Source: a virus. Taken from it: a DNA stretch of 21,727 bases. The notes under the pieces are model-generated. The model ran no database searches. It was not told the origin of the DNA and was given only the letters and a program-made list of their open reading frames with translations. A program made the translations under genes and the position numbers. The DNA is taken from positions 1 through 21,727 of IMG/VR virus record IMGVR_UViG_3300044491_000269. One strand, written 5' to 3'. Positions within the stretch are counted from its first letter, which is position 1. Each line of letters begins with the position of its first letter. Below, piece by piece: positions 7,965 to 15,021 of this stretch.

Positions 7965-8686
7965 GTCTCAGTGCTTTCTTACCTTCGCAAGCATTGGCAG
8001 AAACTATTGGTGGTGTTTCTGCTACTGCGAGTCCTGTCGCCAATAGTTCTGGTAGTGTTACTAACCAAGCAATCCAAGTCCTTCAAGGACCATATATCAC
8101 CAACACCTATGGTGGAGGAATCCAATGTCAAGGACCCACCAGAAACTTCACTCCGTATGTAACTGGTAGTGCGTCTGCACAGAAACCATACGAACCATAC
8201 TATATGGACCCCGTATATGATATTACTGATCTGGATGAGGATGGTCGTATAGACAATCCTGGGGATATTCTTTTCAGAAAGAAAACCAGAACAGGTCAGA
8301 AAGATAATTACAGTCTCGGTGTTGGTTTCTCTATCACATGGTCTACCCCTCTGGACAAAACACTGCAAGATCAATGTAAGCAAGCAGCATCAACTCAAAT
8401 TGAATTGCAGCAGCAACTTATCGCTAACAAGAGGTTAGATTTTGAGATCGCCAGACTTAAAAATTGTGGCGAGTTGATGAAAAATGGAATCCAATTCCAC
8501 CCTCGCAGTCCTTACTATAAGATATGTGCTGACGTAGTAGTGAATAATGTGAACACTGTCATGCAGCATCGTCACACTATCCCCTCCGCTTCTTCCGACG
8601 CGGGAACACTGAACGAAGTGCCCGCACAGCTTGGTTCATCTGGCGCTGCTCCGCTCGGCGCTCCCCTGACGACAGGACGGGAATAG
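7799..8686 (+). CDS. Exported structural-type protein with Ca-binding-like loop; start uncertain
   Basis: The frame is open for 295 codons from the ATG at 7799, but the true start is unclear. A convincing signal peptide (KRHRYNLYFFAVGLSAFLP, then SQALA/E) begins at about 7928. No ATG, GTG or TTG lies between 7799 and that point. The protein may carry a 43-residue polar extension, start at a non-standard codon, or be joined to the upstream gene by a -1 shift at the six T's. The mature part holds an EF-hand/dockerin-like loop DLDEDGRIDNPGD, a probable beta strand region GVGFSITWSTPL, and a Gln-rich coiled helix (IELQQQLIANKRLDFEIARL). The last 110 bases overlap the convergent minus-strand gene. 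Confidence 0.65.
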   Translation: MDRNQQQTIIHTDNTRSSVSVHRNLFGSWFKQSDNNSKSNRSYKRHRYNLYFFAVGLSAFLPSQALAETIGGVSATASPVANSSGSVTNQAIQVLQGPYITNTYGGGIQCQGPTRNFTPYVTGSASAQKPYEPYYMDPVYDITDLDEDGRIDNPGDILFRKKTRTGQKDNYSLGVGFSITWSTPLDKTLQDQCKQAASTQIELQQQLIANKRLDFEIARLKNCGELMKNGIQFHPRSPYYKICADVVVNNVNTVMQHRHTIPSASSDAGTLNEVPAQLGSSGAAPLGAPLTTGRE

Positions 8687-9365
8687 GTTTCTTCCTGATC
8701 GCTGCAATCTTCTTCATGACCTTTTTGATGGTAGGTTTCACTGACTTCAATAGGACATCAGCAAGAGGTTTTGCGAGCAACGCAGAACTTGTCGCAACGA
8801 CAGCAATACTACCCACCTGAACAACCTGACCACCACTAGGGAGTCCTGCCACTATCTGTTGAGGTAGTGGCACTGCTTCTGTTATCTGGACACACTCGTT
8901 GCCTATCAGTTTATATTCAGTAACTTTCTTTCGGAAACCTTCTACATATGTTCCGACAGGTTCCTTTGATTGCTGTGCTGCCGTAGGGCAATCCACCTTA
9001 GCAGTAGCAGGTGGAGCTGGATTAGGAATATCTACTTGTCCAGGTGGTTCTGGTTTCTTTTCTTGTTGTTTGGTATCAACACCAGCAGGAGCAGTAGGAA
9101 CAATCCGATTAGGTTCAAAGTTAATTGGATTGTATGAAGGAATTCCGCCATCACATAGCACCATGTTTCCCCTAGGGTCAACCTCCCTGAGGTCATCAGT
9201 ATCTCGTGTCTCTACACACCCAGGAATCTCAACAATAGGAAGACCCACTTGAACAGTCACTGGGGGAGTGATGTACGAAGGTATTGTTGGATCATTGAAA
9301 TTCCTGACAGGTATCTCAATAGATTTGATGCTAATACTTTTCTTACCAATATCAGGAATGTCCAT
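8577..9365 (-). CDS. Pro-rich protein with basic tail, probably structural
   Basis: A 262-residue protein, not recognised by family. The N-terminal half is rich in Pro, Ile and Val (ISIKSIEIPVRNF, then PSYITPPVTV). A Pro/Lys linker follows (KKPEPPGQVDIPNPAPP). Then comes a weakly hydrophobic segment, VGSIAVVATSSALLAKPLA, which could be membrane-associated. The tail is strongly basic (FPRRKKRRG). The ATG at 9365 overlaps the stop of a 38-codon gene as TGATG, so it is probably translated by coupling. Its 3' end runs 110 bases into the opposing plus-strand gene. Virion association is inferred only from the neighbouring genes. Confidence 0.65.
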   Translation of the reverse strand: MDIPDIGKKSISIKSIEIPVRNFNDPTIPSYITPPVTVQVGLPIVEIPGCVETRDTDDLREVDPRGNMVLCDGGIPSYNPINFEPNRIVPTAPAGVDTKQQEKKPEPPGQVDIPNPAPPATAKVDCPTAAQQSKEPVGTYVEGFRKKVTEYKLIGNECVQITEAVPLPQQIVAGLPSGGQVVQVGSIAVVATSSALLAKPLADVLLKSVKPTIKKVMKKIAAIRKKPIPVLSSGERRAEQRQMNQAVRALRSVFPRRKKRRG

Positions 9366-9481
9366 CAATCATCTGTAAATAATTTCATCAGTGCCGTAAA
9401 TGCAGAGTGAAAGGCAACGTAGAGAAAGAACTCTTCCTTGGCGTCACTTCCTCTACGTTGCCGTCTAGCTGTCTGAGTCAT
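9365..9481 (-). CDS. 38-residue small protein coupled to the downstream structural-type gene
   Basis: ATG at 9481 opens 38 codons: a basic start (MTQTARRQRRGS), an aromatic amphipathic middle (FFLYVAFHSAFTALMKLF) and an acidic end. The stop TGA overlaps the ATG of the next gene as TGATG, the same coupling used at most junctions in this window, which argues that it is real. No strong ribosome binding site is seen. A 12-bp inverted repeat lies inside it. Function unknown; the hydrophobic helix suggests a small membrane-associated peptide. Confidence 0.6.
   Translation of the reverse strand: MTQTARRQRRGSDAKEEFFLYVAFHSAFTALMKLFTDD
9413..9462. repeat. 12-bp perfect inverted repeat
   Basis: GGCAACGTAGAG at 9413-9424 and CTCTACGTTGCC at 9451-9462 are perfect reverse complements separated by 26 bases. 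On the minus strand the second arm is followed by TTTC. It lies within the 38-codon gene and could be an RNA hairpin affecting transcription or translation of the genes after it. Confidence 0.6.
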
Positions 9482-9502
9482 GGTATCAATTCATGTTAAG
9501 TC

Positions 9503-9510
9503 TATTTAAC
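9503..9510 (-). promoter_or_regulatory. Weak late-like octamer upstream of the 38-codon gene
   Basis: GTTAAATA on the minus strand differs from TATAAATA at two positions and lies 21 bases before the start codon at 9481. It is the only promoter-like A/T-rich element in the 9482-9526 spacer. Weak evidence. Confidence 0.25.
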
Positions 9511-9526
9511 ACATTTCATACAATTA

Positions 9527-9799
9527 TCAGAAAGGAATAGCACCACCTGTAACGTTTTGTGAGGGGGCAGGAGGAATCACACCACCAGTAGCACTAGGTA
9601 GTTCAGGCATCTTGGGCATAGCAGATTCAAGCATCCCTGGGAGGGCACCAGCGACTGCTTCTGTTGCTGCCTTGGTGGCAGCAGTCTTTGCCTGATCGAT
9701 CAGTGCATCCTTATTCAGAAGCACATAACCAGCACCACCGATAAGGGCGGCACTGGTAAGACCCGACAGGAGGGCGATGACGTTAATTAGTTTCTGCAT
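9527..9799 (-). CDS. Small single-span membrane protein
   Basis: A 90-residue protein. It has one N-terminal membrane helix (LINVIALLSGLTSAALIGGAG, residues about 4-24), an Ala/Lys-rich helix (QAKTAATKAATEAVAGALPG) and a Pro/Gly-rich tail ending GGAIPF. The frame is open to 10030, but the start at 9799 is right: earlier codons are a shadow of the upstream gene, and the 17-base overlap fits the gene packing here. Function unknown. Small membrane proteins at this place could be minor virion proteins or take part in lysis. Confidence 0.65.
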   Translation of the reverse strand: MQKLINVIALLSGLTSAALIGGAGYVLLNKDALIDQAKTAATKAATEAVAGALPGMLESAMPKMPELPSATGGVIPPAPSQNVTGGAIPF

Positions 9800-10136
9800 C
9801 TTTCTTAGGTTCGATAGTGGATACAACTTCTGGTTCTTTCTTTGCTGGTGCTTTACCATTACCATTAGCAGTACCACCACCTGCCTTAGCAGGAGACAGT
9901 CCGAAGGCAGCGAGCGATCCAGAGAACACAGATGCGATGAAGGTAGGGTCAAAGTCAAGAATCTTTTGACCGTTGGGAAGTCTAACGTAACTAAACGTGA
10001 GAAGAGAAGCGGACCAGATAAGTACGACAACTTTCACCAGATTACCGAGAACTTCACTTTTATCTTCATGCTGGTCGTCTTTCTCTTCTACATTTGCTTT
10101 GGATTTGCCGAGCATGTGTAGAGAGTAAGGCACCAT
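9783..10136 (-). CDS. Small two-span membrane protein, holin-like layout
   Basis: A 117-residue protein. A charged N-terminus (SKANVEEKDDQHEDK) is followed by a membrane helix (GNLVKVVVLIWSASLLTFSYV, about 31-51). A second, weaker hydrophobic stretch follows (PTFIASVFSGSLAAFGLS, about 64-81), then a Gly/Lys-rich hydrophilic tail. Size, two spans and charged ends resemble holins, but many phage membrane proteins look like this, so I do not name it as one. The start overlaps the carbamoyltransferase stop as TAATG. If the late-like octamer just upstream is used, the Met at codon 8 (10115) may be the real start. Confidence 0.65.
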   Translation of the reverse strand: MVPYSLHMLGKSKANVEEKDDQHEDKSEVLGNLVKVVVLIWSASLLTFSYVRLPNGQKILDFDPTFIASVFSGSLAAFGLSPAKAGGGTANGNGKAPAKKEPEVVSTIEPKKDAETN

Positions 10137-11599
10137 TATTTATGAAGTACATCATTCCCAATGACAAGAAAGTCCATATCAGTTTTGGAGAACAATTCTT
10201 TTGCTTCCCAATGCTTAGATGCAATAGGTTTACCCCCCAAGTTGAGTGACGTGTTCAATATGACACTAGAACCTGTCAGTTCTCTATATGCTCTGAGTAG
10301 TCTGGCATACTGACCATCCCCATCTACTGTCTGAATTCTACATGATCCATCGACATGAGTGACTGCTGCAAGATTCTCATCCTTACACTGAAATGATGCA
10401 TTCATCCAGGGGATAGGTTGCGATACACCCACAAAATGATCCTGCACATCCTCGTAGAGCACTGATGCACCGAAGGGACGGAAGTGTTCACGATGCTTGA
10501 CTCTACTGTTCAATGCATCCTTCATGTTTTTGATCCTAGGATTGCACAGGATACTCCTAGCACCCAGTGCTCTGGGTCCAATCTCACCATGTCCTTGATA
10601 CCACCCAACAATGTTACCTGCTGCAATCTCTTCTGCCATGGTGACGATAGTATCATCAGTAACTTCATCAGTTCCCTCATCATCTTGCCAGAATGGGAAC
10701 CCAGTTGCATCAAACTCCTCTTCGTGGAAGTGCTGACGCAAGAATTCAACAGCACCTAGTGACAGACCACAGTCATTAGCATGTGGAATGGTGCTCAACT
10801 TAGCACCCTTCTGGATAGCATCACCCACAAACACACAATTCTGTGCTACACCACCAGTAAATCCTACGGTATCAGTAGAGTAAACATTATCAACCATACC
10901 TACTAATAGGTCAGCAAGTTTCCGTGATGTGAGTTCATGTACAGTTCTCAACCAGTTGATGTCGAAGTCGTTATCCCACTTACGATCCCAAGAATCATAG
11001 TTCCAGATCTTCTTGATCTGACTAAGAGGATACTGGTCCATCTTCTGAAAATAATCTTTATCGATTAGACCGTATGCTGCTAGTCCCATGACCTTTCCAG
11101 CAAGATCTAGACCATCTGGGGTCACATCTTTCAGTCCTAGGGTAGCACCAACCTTCGCCATCTCGATACCGATGGATCCATGCTCGTTGACATTGTATTC
11201 TGTAACCAATTCTCTATTCGCGAATAGAGAATGCGAGCGTTCATTGCTACCATAACCATCAAACACATAGTTTTTTGTAGGAATACCCACTGTCCACTGT
11301 GACAGAACATGTGCCCAATGGTGGTCCACTGCAAAGCATCTACAATTGAGTCCTAAATCTATTTCACGATAGAGTTCACCATGATCAAACTGAATTTGAT
11401 CGCTGATGATAGCAAGAGCATCGATATCCTCTATTGTAATATCCCAATGATCTAGAATATCCGACCACTGCCATGTATTATTAAATCCATGATGCTTGAT
11501 ACCAAAATACCTCTCCGTAGAGAGGTACTTTACCTTGGTGCCGTCAGTGTATGTGAGATTGGAATCATGATCCTCAACTCTCAATCCAAGAAATTTCAT
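10136..11599 (-). CDS. Carbamoyltransferase (NodU/CmcH/TobZ family)
   Basis: A 487-residue carbamoyltransferase. In this family a Kae1-like N-terminal domain makes carbamoyl-adenylate from carbamoyl phosphate and ATP, and the C-terminal YrdC-like domain or the interface passes the carbamoyl group to a hydroxyl or amine. Visible are the EDHDSN start motif, the metal-binding DHHWAH, the glycine-rich VGFTGGVAQNCVFVGD, NDCGLSLGA, and the hallmark GEIGPRALGARSILCNPR near residue 350. T4-like cyanophages often carry such a gene; the acceptor is unknown, with nucleotide or glycan modification possible. The start at 11599 is preferred over a TTG at 11608. Its context TGTTAATTATG recurs at another gene here and lacks a Shine-Dalgarno sequence. 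Confidence 0.9.
   Translation of the reverse strand: MKFLGLRVEDHDSNLTYTDGTKVKYLSTERYFGIKHHGFNNTWQWSDILDHWDITIEDIDALAIISDQIQFDHGELYREIDLGLNCRCFAVDHHWAHVLSQWTVGIPTKNYVFDGYGSNERSHSLFANRELVTEYNVNEHGSIGIEMAKVGATLGLKDVTPDGLDLAGKVMGLAAYGLIDKDYFQKMDQYPLSQIKKIWNYDSWDRKWDNDFDINWLRTVHELTSRKLADLLVGMVDNVYSTDTVGFTGGVAQNCVFVGDAIQKGAKLSTIPHANDCGLSLGAVEFLRQHFHEEEFDATGFPFWQDDEGTDEVTDDTIVTMAEEIAAGNIVGWYQGHGEIGPRALGARSILCNPRIKNMKDALNSRVKHREHFRPFGASVLYEDVQDHFVGVSQPIPWMNASFQCKDENLAAVTHVDGSCRIQTVDGDGQYARLLRAYRELTGSSVILNTSLNLGGKPIASKHWEAKELFSKTDMDFLVIGNDVLHK
10137..10144 (-). promoter_or_regulatory. Late promoter octamer before the membrane protein genes
   Basis: CATAAATA on the minus strand matches seven of eight positions of TATAAATA and abuts the start codon at 10136. 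In T4 such octamers cover about -13 to -6, which would put the RNA start just inside the frame and favour the Met at 10115. Confidence 0.45.
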
Positions 11600-11601
11600 A
11601 A

Positions 11602-11790
11602 TTAACAATCATCACAATGATCTTTGTGCCATTTTTTGCGAACTCTTTTGAGTTCTTTCAGTTCCATTTTGATATTTTGATAGGCGGTCTCGGCGTCTAG
11701 TTTCTTTGCCATTTCCATGGCACAAATCATGCTCACACGAGTTCCAAATAGTTGGACCGCCTTATCATAACAGTCCATTTCGTCATACAT
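11602..11790 (-). CDS. Small Lys/Cys-rich protein, function unknown
   Basis: A 62-residue protein, not recognised. It has a Met/Ala-rich helix (VSMICAMEMAKKLDAETAY), a basic helix (ELKELKRVRKKWHK) and ends HCDDC, so clustered Cys and His residues could hold a metal. It starts three bases after the regA stop, and its stop lies two bases before the carbamoyltransferase ATG, so it belongs to the operon. The call rests on tight packing and ordinary composition. Confidence 0.55.
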   Translation of the reverse strand: MYDEMDCYDKAVQLFGTRVSMICAMEMAKKLDAETAYQNIKMELKELKRVRKKWHKDHCDDC

Positions 11791-11793
11791 AGG

Positions 11794-12213
11794 TCAAGAT
11801 TCGGCAGTAATCTTTTTCTTTCCAATATTGTACTTGGATTCAAGAGTCCATTCAGACTTATCCTTATATGATAGCACCTTAATTTGATTTAGAGGTGCAA
11901 TCTCAGTCAGACTATCAGCATTGAACTCAACCAGACCCCAATCGAACAGCAGTTTAGCGATGCGATTGCGACGCTCTACATCATTTTTGGTGATGTTGGC
12001 AGGTTTGCCATCTAGTGCAAACAATTCTTTGAAATGAACGATGTAATACTTGCCCTTCTTATGCAGGATATGGCAGGATTGGTATAGTTTACGATCCTTA
12101 CGGGATGCAACACCAATACGAGTCAAGGTTTCACGCACTTTCAGGAAGTCATCTGGTTCCTTCAATGCTACCTCTAACATCATATCCTGAGACCACGAGA
12201 TCTCTTCACTCAT
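11794..12213 (-). CDS. regA: RegA translational repressor
   Basis: A 139-residue homologue of T4 RegA (122 aa), the RNA-binding protein that shuts off translation of many early mRNAs by covering their initiation regions. Family stretches are plain: LKEPDDFLKVRETLTRIGVA, LYQSCHILHKKGKYYIVHFKE, RRNRIAKLLFDWGLVE and the KSEWTLESKYNIG ending. Compared with T4 it has an 11-residue N-terminal extension. The longer start is supported by GGAGGAG five bases upstream, and the ATGA overlap with gene 62 is the same junction as in T4. The C-terminus is also extended by a few basic residues. Confidence 0.95.
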   Translation of the reverse strand: MSEEISWSQDMMLEVALKEPDDFLKVRETLTRIGVASRKDRKLYQSCHILHKKGKYYIVHFKELFALDGKPANITKNDVERRNRIAKLLFDWGLVEFNADSLTEIAPLNQIKVLSYKDKSEWTLESKYNIGKKKITAES

Positions 12214-12605
12214 TTTACTCCTCCAACGTTTAATTTAGATTTGATGACTTCTAACTGACCTTTGTTGAGCAGTTTCAGGGCATCTCTCGCCTTGTCGGTG
12301 CTGTATCCGTAGAACTGTTTGACAAGTTCTAGATCATTATCTGTCTGGACTTTGTTCCAAGGCGCGAAGCGTTTGGATTTCCTGATACTATATAGGTAAT
12401 AATTATATTGTAGATCACCGTCCAGGTCATAATAGCGGTTCATCTCGTTGACGTGGAGGATACAATCAAGATGACCTGCTAGACACTTGTTGACAACGAA
12501 AGAAGGATACTTCTTCATCGCACGTTCGTCTTCGTGGATGTCTCCTTGCTTTAAGTTGATGCCGTTGAGATAGTCTTTGAGGGCATACTCATACTGTTTC
12601 TCCAT
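12210..12605 (-). CDS. 62: gp62-like clamp loader small subunit
   Basis: A 131-residue protein in the position of T4 gene 62, between the clamp loader large subunit and regA. In T4, gp62 (187 aa) joins four gp44 subunits to load the gp45 clamp. This protein is shorter. It keeps features I associate with cyanophage gp62: LKDYLNGINLKQGDI at the start, a central VNKCLAGHLDCILHVNEMNR, then FAPWNK and a C-terminal helix. It overlaps dam by 17 bases and regA by four. A GGAG lies about ten bases before ATG. Recognition rests on gene order and partial similarity. Confidence 0.85.
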   Translation of the reverse strand: MEKQYEYALKDYLNGINLKQGDIHEDERAMKKYPSFVVNKCLAGHLDCILHVNEMNRYYDLDGDLQYNYYLYSIRKSKRFAPWNKVQTDNDLELVKQFYGYSTDKARDALKLLNKGQLEVIKSKLNVGGVK

Positions 12606-13452
12606 AAAGCAAGGTCTCCAAAGGATTGGGTGGTTGTACGTTGTAGTTGCTAATGAGCAGTTCGTTCTTTCTGTTGTTCTCCCTATGCTTCATGCCATAG
12701 GTGAACGCAAAGTAACGTTGATTATAGGACTCAAACATCTGCTCGATGTCTTCATCTACATTATACGTCACCATCCACTTGTGATGAGACGCCTTACATG
12801 CCGCTGCAAAGTCTTCATGATTGAAATTCTTATGCAGTTCTGCCTGTGTACCATAAAGATAAGATCCAATCTTGTATGGTGGGTCAAGGAAAATAAATAC
12901 ACCTTCGTTATCACCACCAGGATCAATGTCTAGAAGGGGATCTGTGTAGTCAACATTAGTGATCTCCCAATGCTGAATGATATCTTGATACTTTTTTAGG
13001 TTTGTAGCACCACGAAGGGTGAAGTTTTGCTTAGATGCTGACTCAGAGAATGAAGAGTTCTCGGTCAACCCAGAGTAAGAACACTTATTAAGAACCCAAA
13101 ATAGCACAGCTTGGCGAAAAGGATCGGCCTCGTGTATCTCTTCCTTACTTCTCTTGAACAATTCCTTAGCAAGATCAACGGTGTGGTTCTCTTGTTTGAT
13201 TGCATAGCAGACATCAGACAATCTGTCACCATCTTCTTGTAGGTGTACCCAAAAGTTGTAGAGATAGAAGTATTTGTCATTGATCCAGACTGGAATTTCA
13301 GGGTGTAGTTGAGAAAAATACAGTGCCATAGAGGCACCACCACAAAAAGGTTCTCGATATTCCGTGATTCCAGAGGGGAACCAGTCATAGAGTTGTGCTG
13401 CTGCTCGTGATTTACCTCCTGGGTATCGCAGCGGGGTCTTCAATAGTTTCAT
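12589..13452 (-). CDS. dam: DNA adenine-N6 methyltransferase (Dam, D12 class)
   Basis: A 287-residue D12-class methyltransferase that moves a methyl group from S-adenosylmethionine to adenine N6; T4 Dam is 259 aa. The motifs are complete: PLRYPGGKS near residue 7 and FCGGAS around 36-41 for S-adenosylmethionine binding, CSYSGLTENS at 124-133, and the catalytic DPPY at 190-193. GATC is the likely target by family, but this is not shown here. The start overlaps the oxygenase stop as ATGA. It is inserted between genes 44 and 62, which are adjacent in T4. Confidence 0.93.
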   Translation of the reverse strand: MKLLKTPLRYPGGKSRAAAQLYDWFPSGITEYREPFCGGASMALYFSQLHPEIPVWINDKYFYLYNFWVHLQEDGDRLSDVCYAIKQENHTVDLAKELFKRSKEEIHEADPFRQAVLFWVLNKCSYSGLTENSSFSESASKQNFTLRGATNLKKYQDIIQHWEITNVDYTDPLLDIDPGGDNEGVFIFLDPPYKIGSYLYGTQAELHKNFNHEDFAAACKASHHKWMVTYNVDEDIEQMFESYNQRYFAFTYGMKHRENNRKNELLISNYNVQPPNPLETLLYGETV

Positions 13453-14072
13453 AATACATTAATGTTTGCCATTGGAACGCCCTGAGGACCAGCATTTACT
13501 GGACCATTAGGGAGGGAGTTGAAGGACATAGTGTACCGATCAGTCTCAGCAGAATGAGGTTCACTGTAATGCCTCAACCATCCAGGGAAGACAAGAAGTT
13601 TACCAGGTTCTGCGTTAAATCTTTCATAGGGTCCGTCGAACCAATCCCTAATGATCTCCAAGGTATCAAGATTGCGGATATCAACAGGGTCTTGAAAGAC
13701 TGTACTACTTCCTTCTGTGAAATAGAATACGCCAGACAGATAAGAATAATTGTGACGATGAAGAGGATGACCAGCACCTGAACCAGGAGGTGCCCAATTC
13801 GCCCAAGAAAGAGAGATTTTAAGTTCCTGTGCTTGGAGAGCAAGGTCGCAACGAATGAAGTCCAGACAATCATGGAAGAACCCAATCAGCGGTGCCATTT
13901 GTTCTTCCTTATGTATGTCTCCACGACTGGTTCTGACACCAGCAGGGAAGTTATACATCTGCATTTCTAGCGTCTTGATGTATTCAAGTGCTTGATCTGC
14001 CATCCACATATCTTCGGGACCGAGATTGAACTCATATACATCTGTCGGGAACAACCCGTGCTTCTTCATCAT
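13449..14072 (-). CDS. 2OG-Fe(II) oxygenase superfamily protein (TIGR02466-like)
   Basis: A 207-residue protein resembling the phage and marine bacterial 2OG-Fe(II) oxygenase family typified by LSGVYY-type motifs. The candidate metal site is GHPLHRHNYSYLSGVFYF (His102, His105, His107), followed by FPGWLRHYSEPH with His168 and DRYTMSFN with Arg179 as the likely 2-oxoglutarate contact. A classic H-x-D is not seen; HRHN stands in its place. Substrate unknown. It is stop-start overlapped with both gene 44 (ATGA) and dam (ATGA), so it is firmly inside the replication operon. Confidence 0.8.
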   Translation of the reverse strand: MMKKHGLFPTDVYEFNLGPEDMWMADQALEYIKTLEMQMYNFPAGVRTSRGDIHKEEQMAPLIGFFHDCLDFIRCDLALQAQELKISLSWANWAPPGSGAGHPLHRHNYSYLSGVFYFTEGSSTVFQDPVDIRNLDTLEIIRDWFDGPYERFNAEPGKLLVFPGWLRHYSEPHSAETDRYTMSFNSLPNGPVNAGPQGVPMANINVL

Positions 14073-15016
14073 TTGAACTCACACCTCATCATGATCTCTG
14101 TAAGGAAGGCGACCAAATTGATCTCCTGATCCATAACAAAGTTTGCTTTGTACTGGTACTCACCGATCACAAGCACTGCTTCGGGAATACTCTTCGGTTG
14201 TAAGTATGTATAGAGCGAATCATAGACCTTCCTCATGACAGTCTGAGGTTCATTGTCCATGTTGGCGACCACCCACTTCTTCATGTCGGTGAACTTACGA
14301 TTCTTCAACTGATCCATAAGTTCACTCATGGCACTATCAGACATGGTGCCACCAAGAATACCCACGTCAATCTTACCCTTGGAAGAATAACGTTGTAGTT
14401 CGTTCAGTGTGCGACGGAAGTCAGGGAAATGCTTCATGACAACTTCACGAAGGACTTCCAGTTCAAACTCAACGTTCTCCTGAGCGAGGACTTGATGCAC
14501 ACGCTTGAAGAATGCAGCGGCAAGGTGTGCTTTCTCCTTACCCTTGACAGAAAACTCGATCACAGAGCACCGAGAGTGCAGTGGTTGAATGATCTTATTC
14601 TTGTAGTTACAGGTGAAGATGAATCGACAGGTGCCCTGAAACTCCTCAATGAACGCCCTGAGCAGCATCTGCACGTCAGGGGTGGTGTTGTCTGCCTCAT
14701 CGATGATAAGCACCTTGTGACGTGCCTGAGAGGTCAGAGAGACGGTCGAAACGAAGGACTTGGCACGGTTCCTCACAGTGTCCAGGAAGCGACCTTCGTC
14801 AGATCCATTGATCACATAGTAATCAGCACCCAGTTCATTGCACAGTGCCTTGGCAATGGTAGTCTTACCAATGCCAGCAGGACCTGCCAGGAGGAGGTTA
14901 GGGATCTCACCCTTGTCAAGGAAACCCCTGAACATGGATGCCGTTGCCTCAGGCAGGATACACTCATCGACAGTCTGCGGGCGATACTTTTCGACCCAAA
15001 GAAAGTCGTTACTCAT
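14069..15016 (-). CDS. 44: gp44-like clamp loader large subunit (AAA+ ATPase)
   Basis: A 315-residue AAA+ ATPase matching T4 gp44 (319 aa), which with gp62 opens and loads the sliding clamp. It starts with the typical WVEKYRPQTVDE. Walker A GPAGIGKT is at residues 45-52, Walker B VLIIDEAD at 102-109, sensor 1 in FIFTCNYKNKI, and the clamp-loader SRC motif at 148-150 carries the arginine finger. The C-terminal helical collar follows. There is no Shine-Dalgarno sequence; the start is preceded by the A/T-rich TAATTATT, close to sites that RegA binds in T4. Confidence 0.96.
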   Translation of the reverse strand: MSNDFLWVEKYRPQTVDECILPEATASMFRGFLDKGEIPNLLLAGPAGIGKTTIAKALCNELGADYYVINGSDEGRFLDTVRNRAKSFVSTVSLTSQARHKVLIIDEADNTTPDVQMLLRAFIEEFQGTCRFIFTCNYKNKIIQPLHSRCSVIEFSVKGKEKAHLAAAFFKRVHQVLAQENVEFELEVLREVVMKHFPDFRRTLNELQRYSSKGKIDVGILGGTMSDSAMSELMDQLKNRKFTDMKKWVVANMDNEPQTVMRKVYDSLYTYLQPKSIPEAVLVIGEYQYKANFVMDQEINLVAFLTEIMMRCEFK

Positions 15017-15021
15017 AATAA

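Noticed and set aside
7971-8162. GTG-started 63-codon frame inside the exported protein gene
   Set aside because: It overlaps the signal peptide coding region in another frame and has no ribosome binding site. The overlapping frame has a real signal peptide and domain features.
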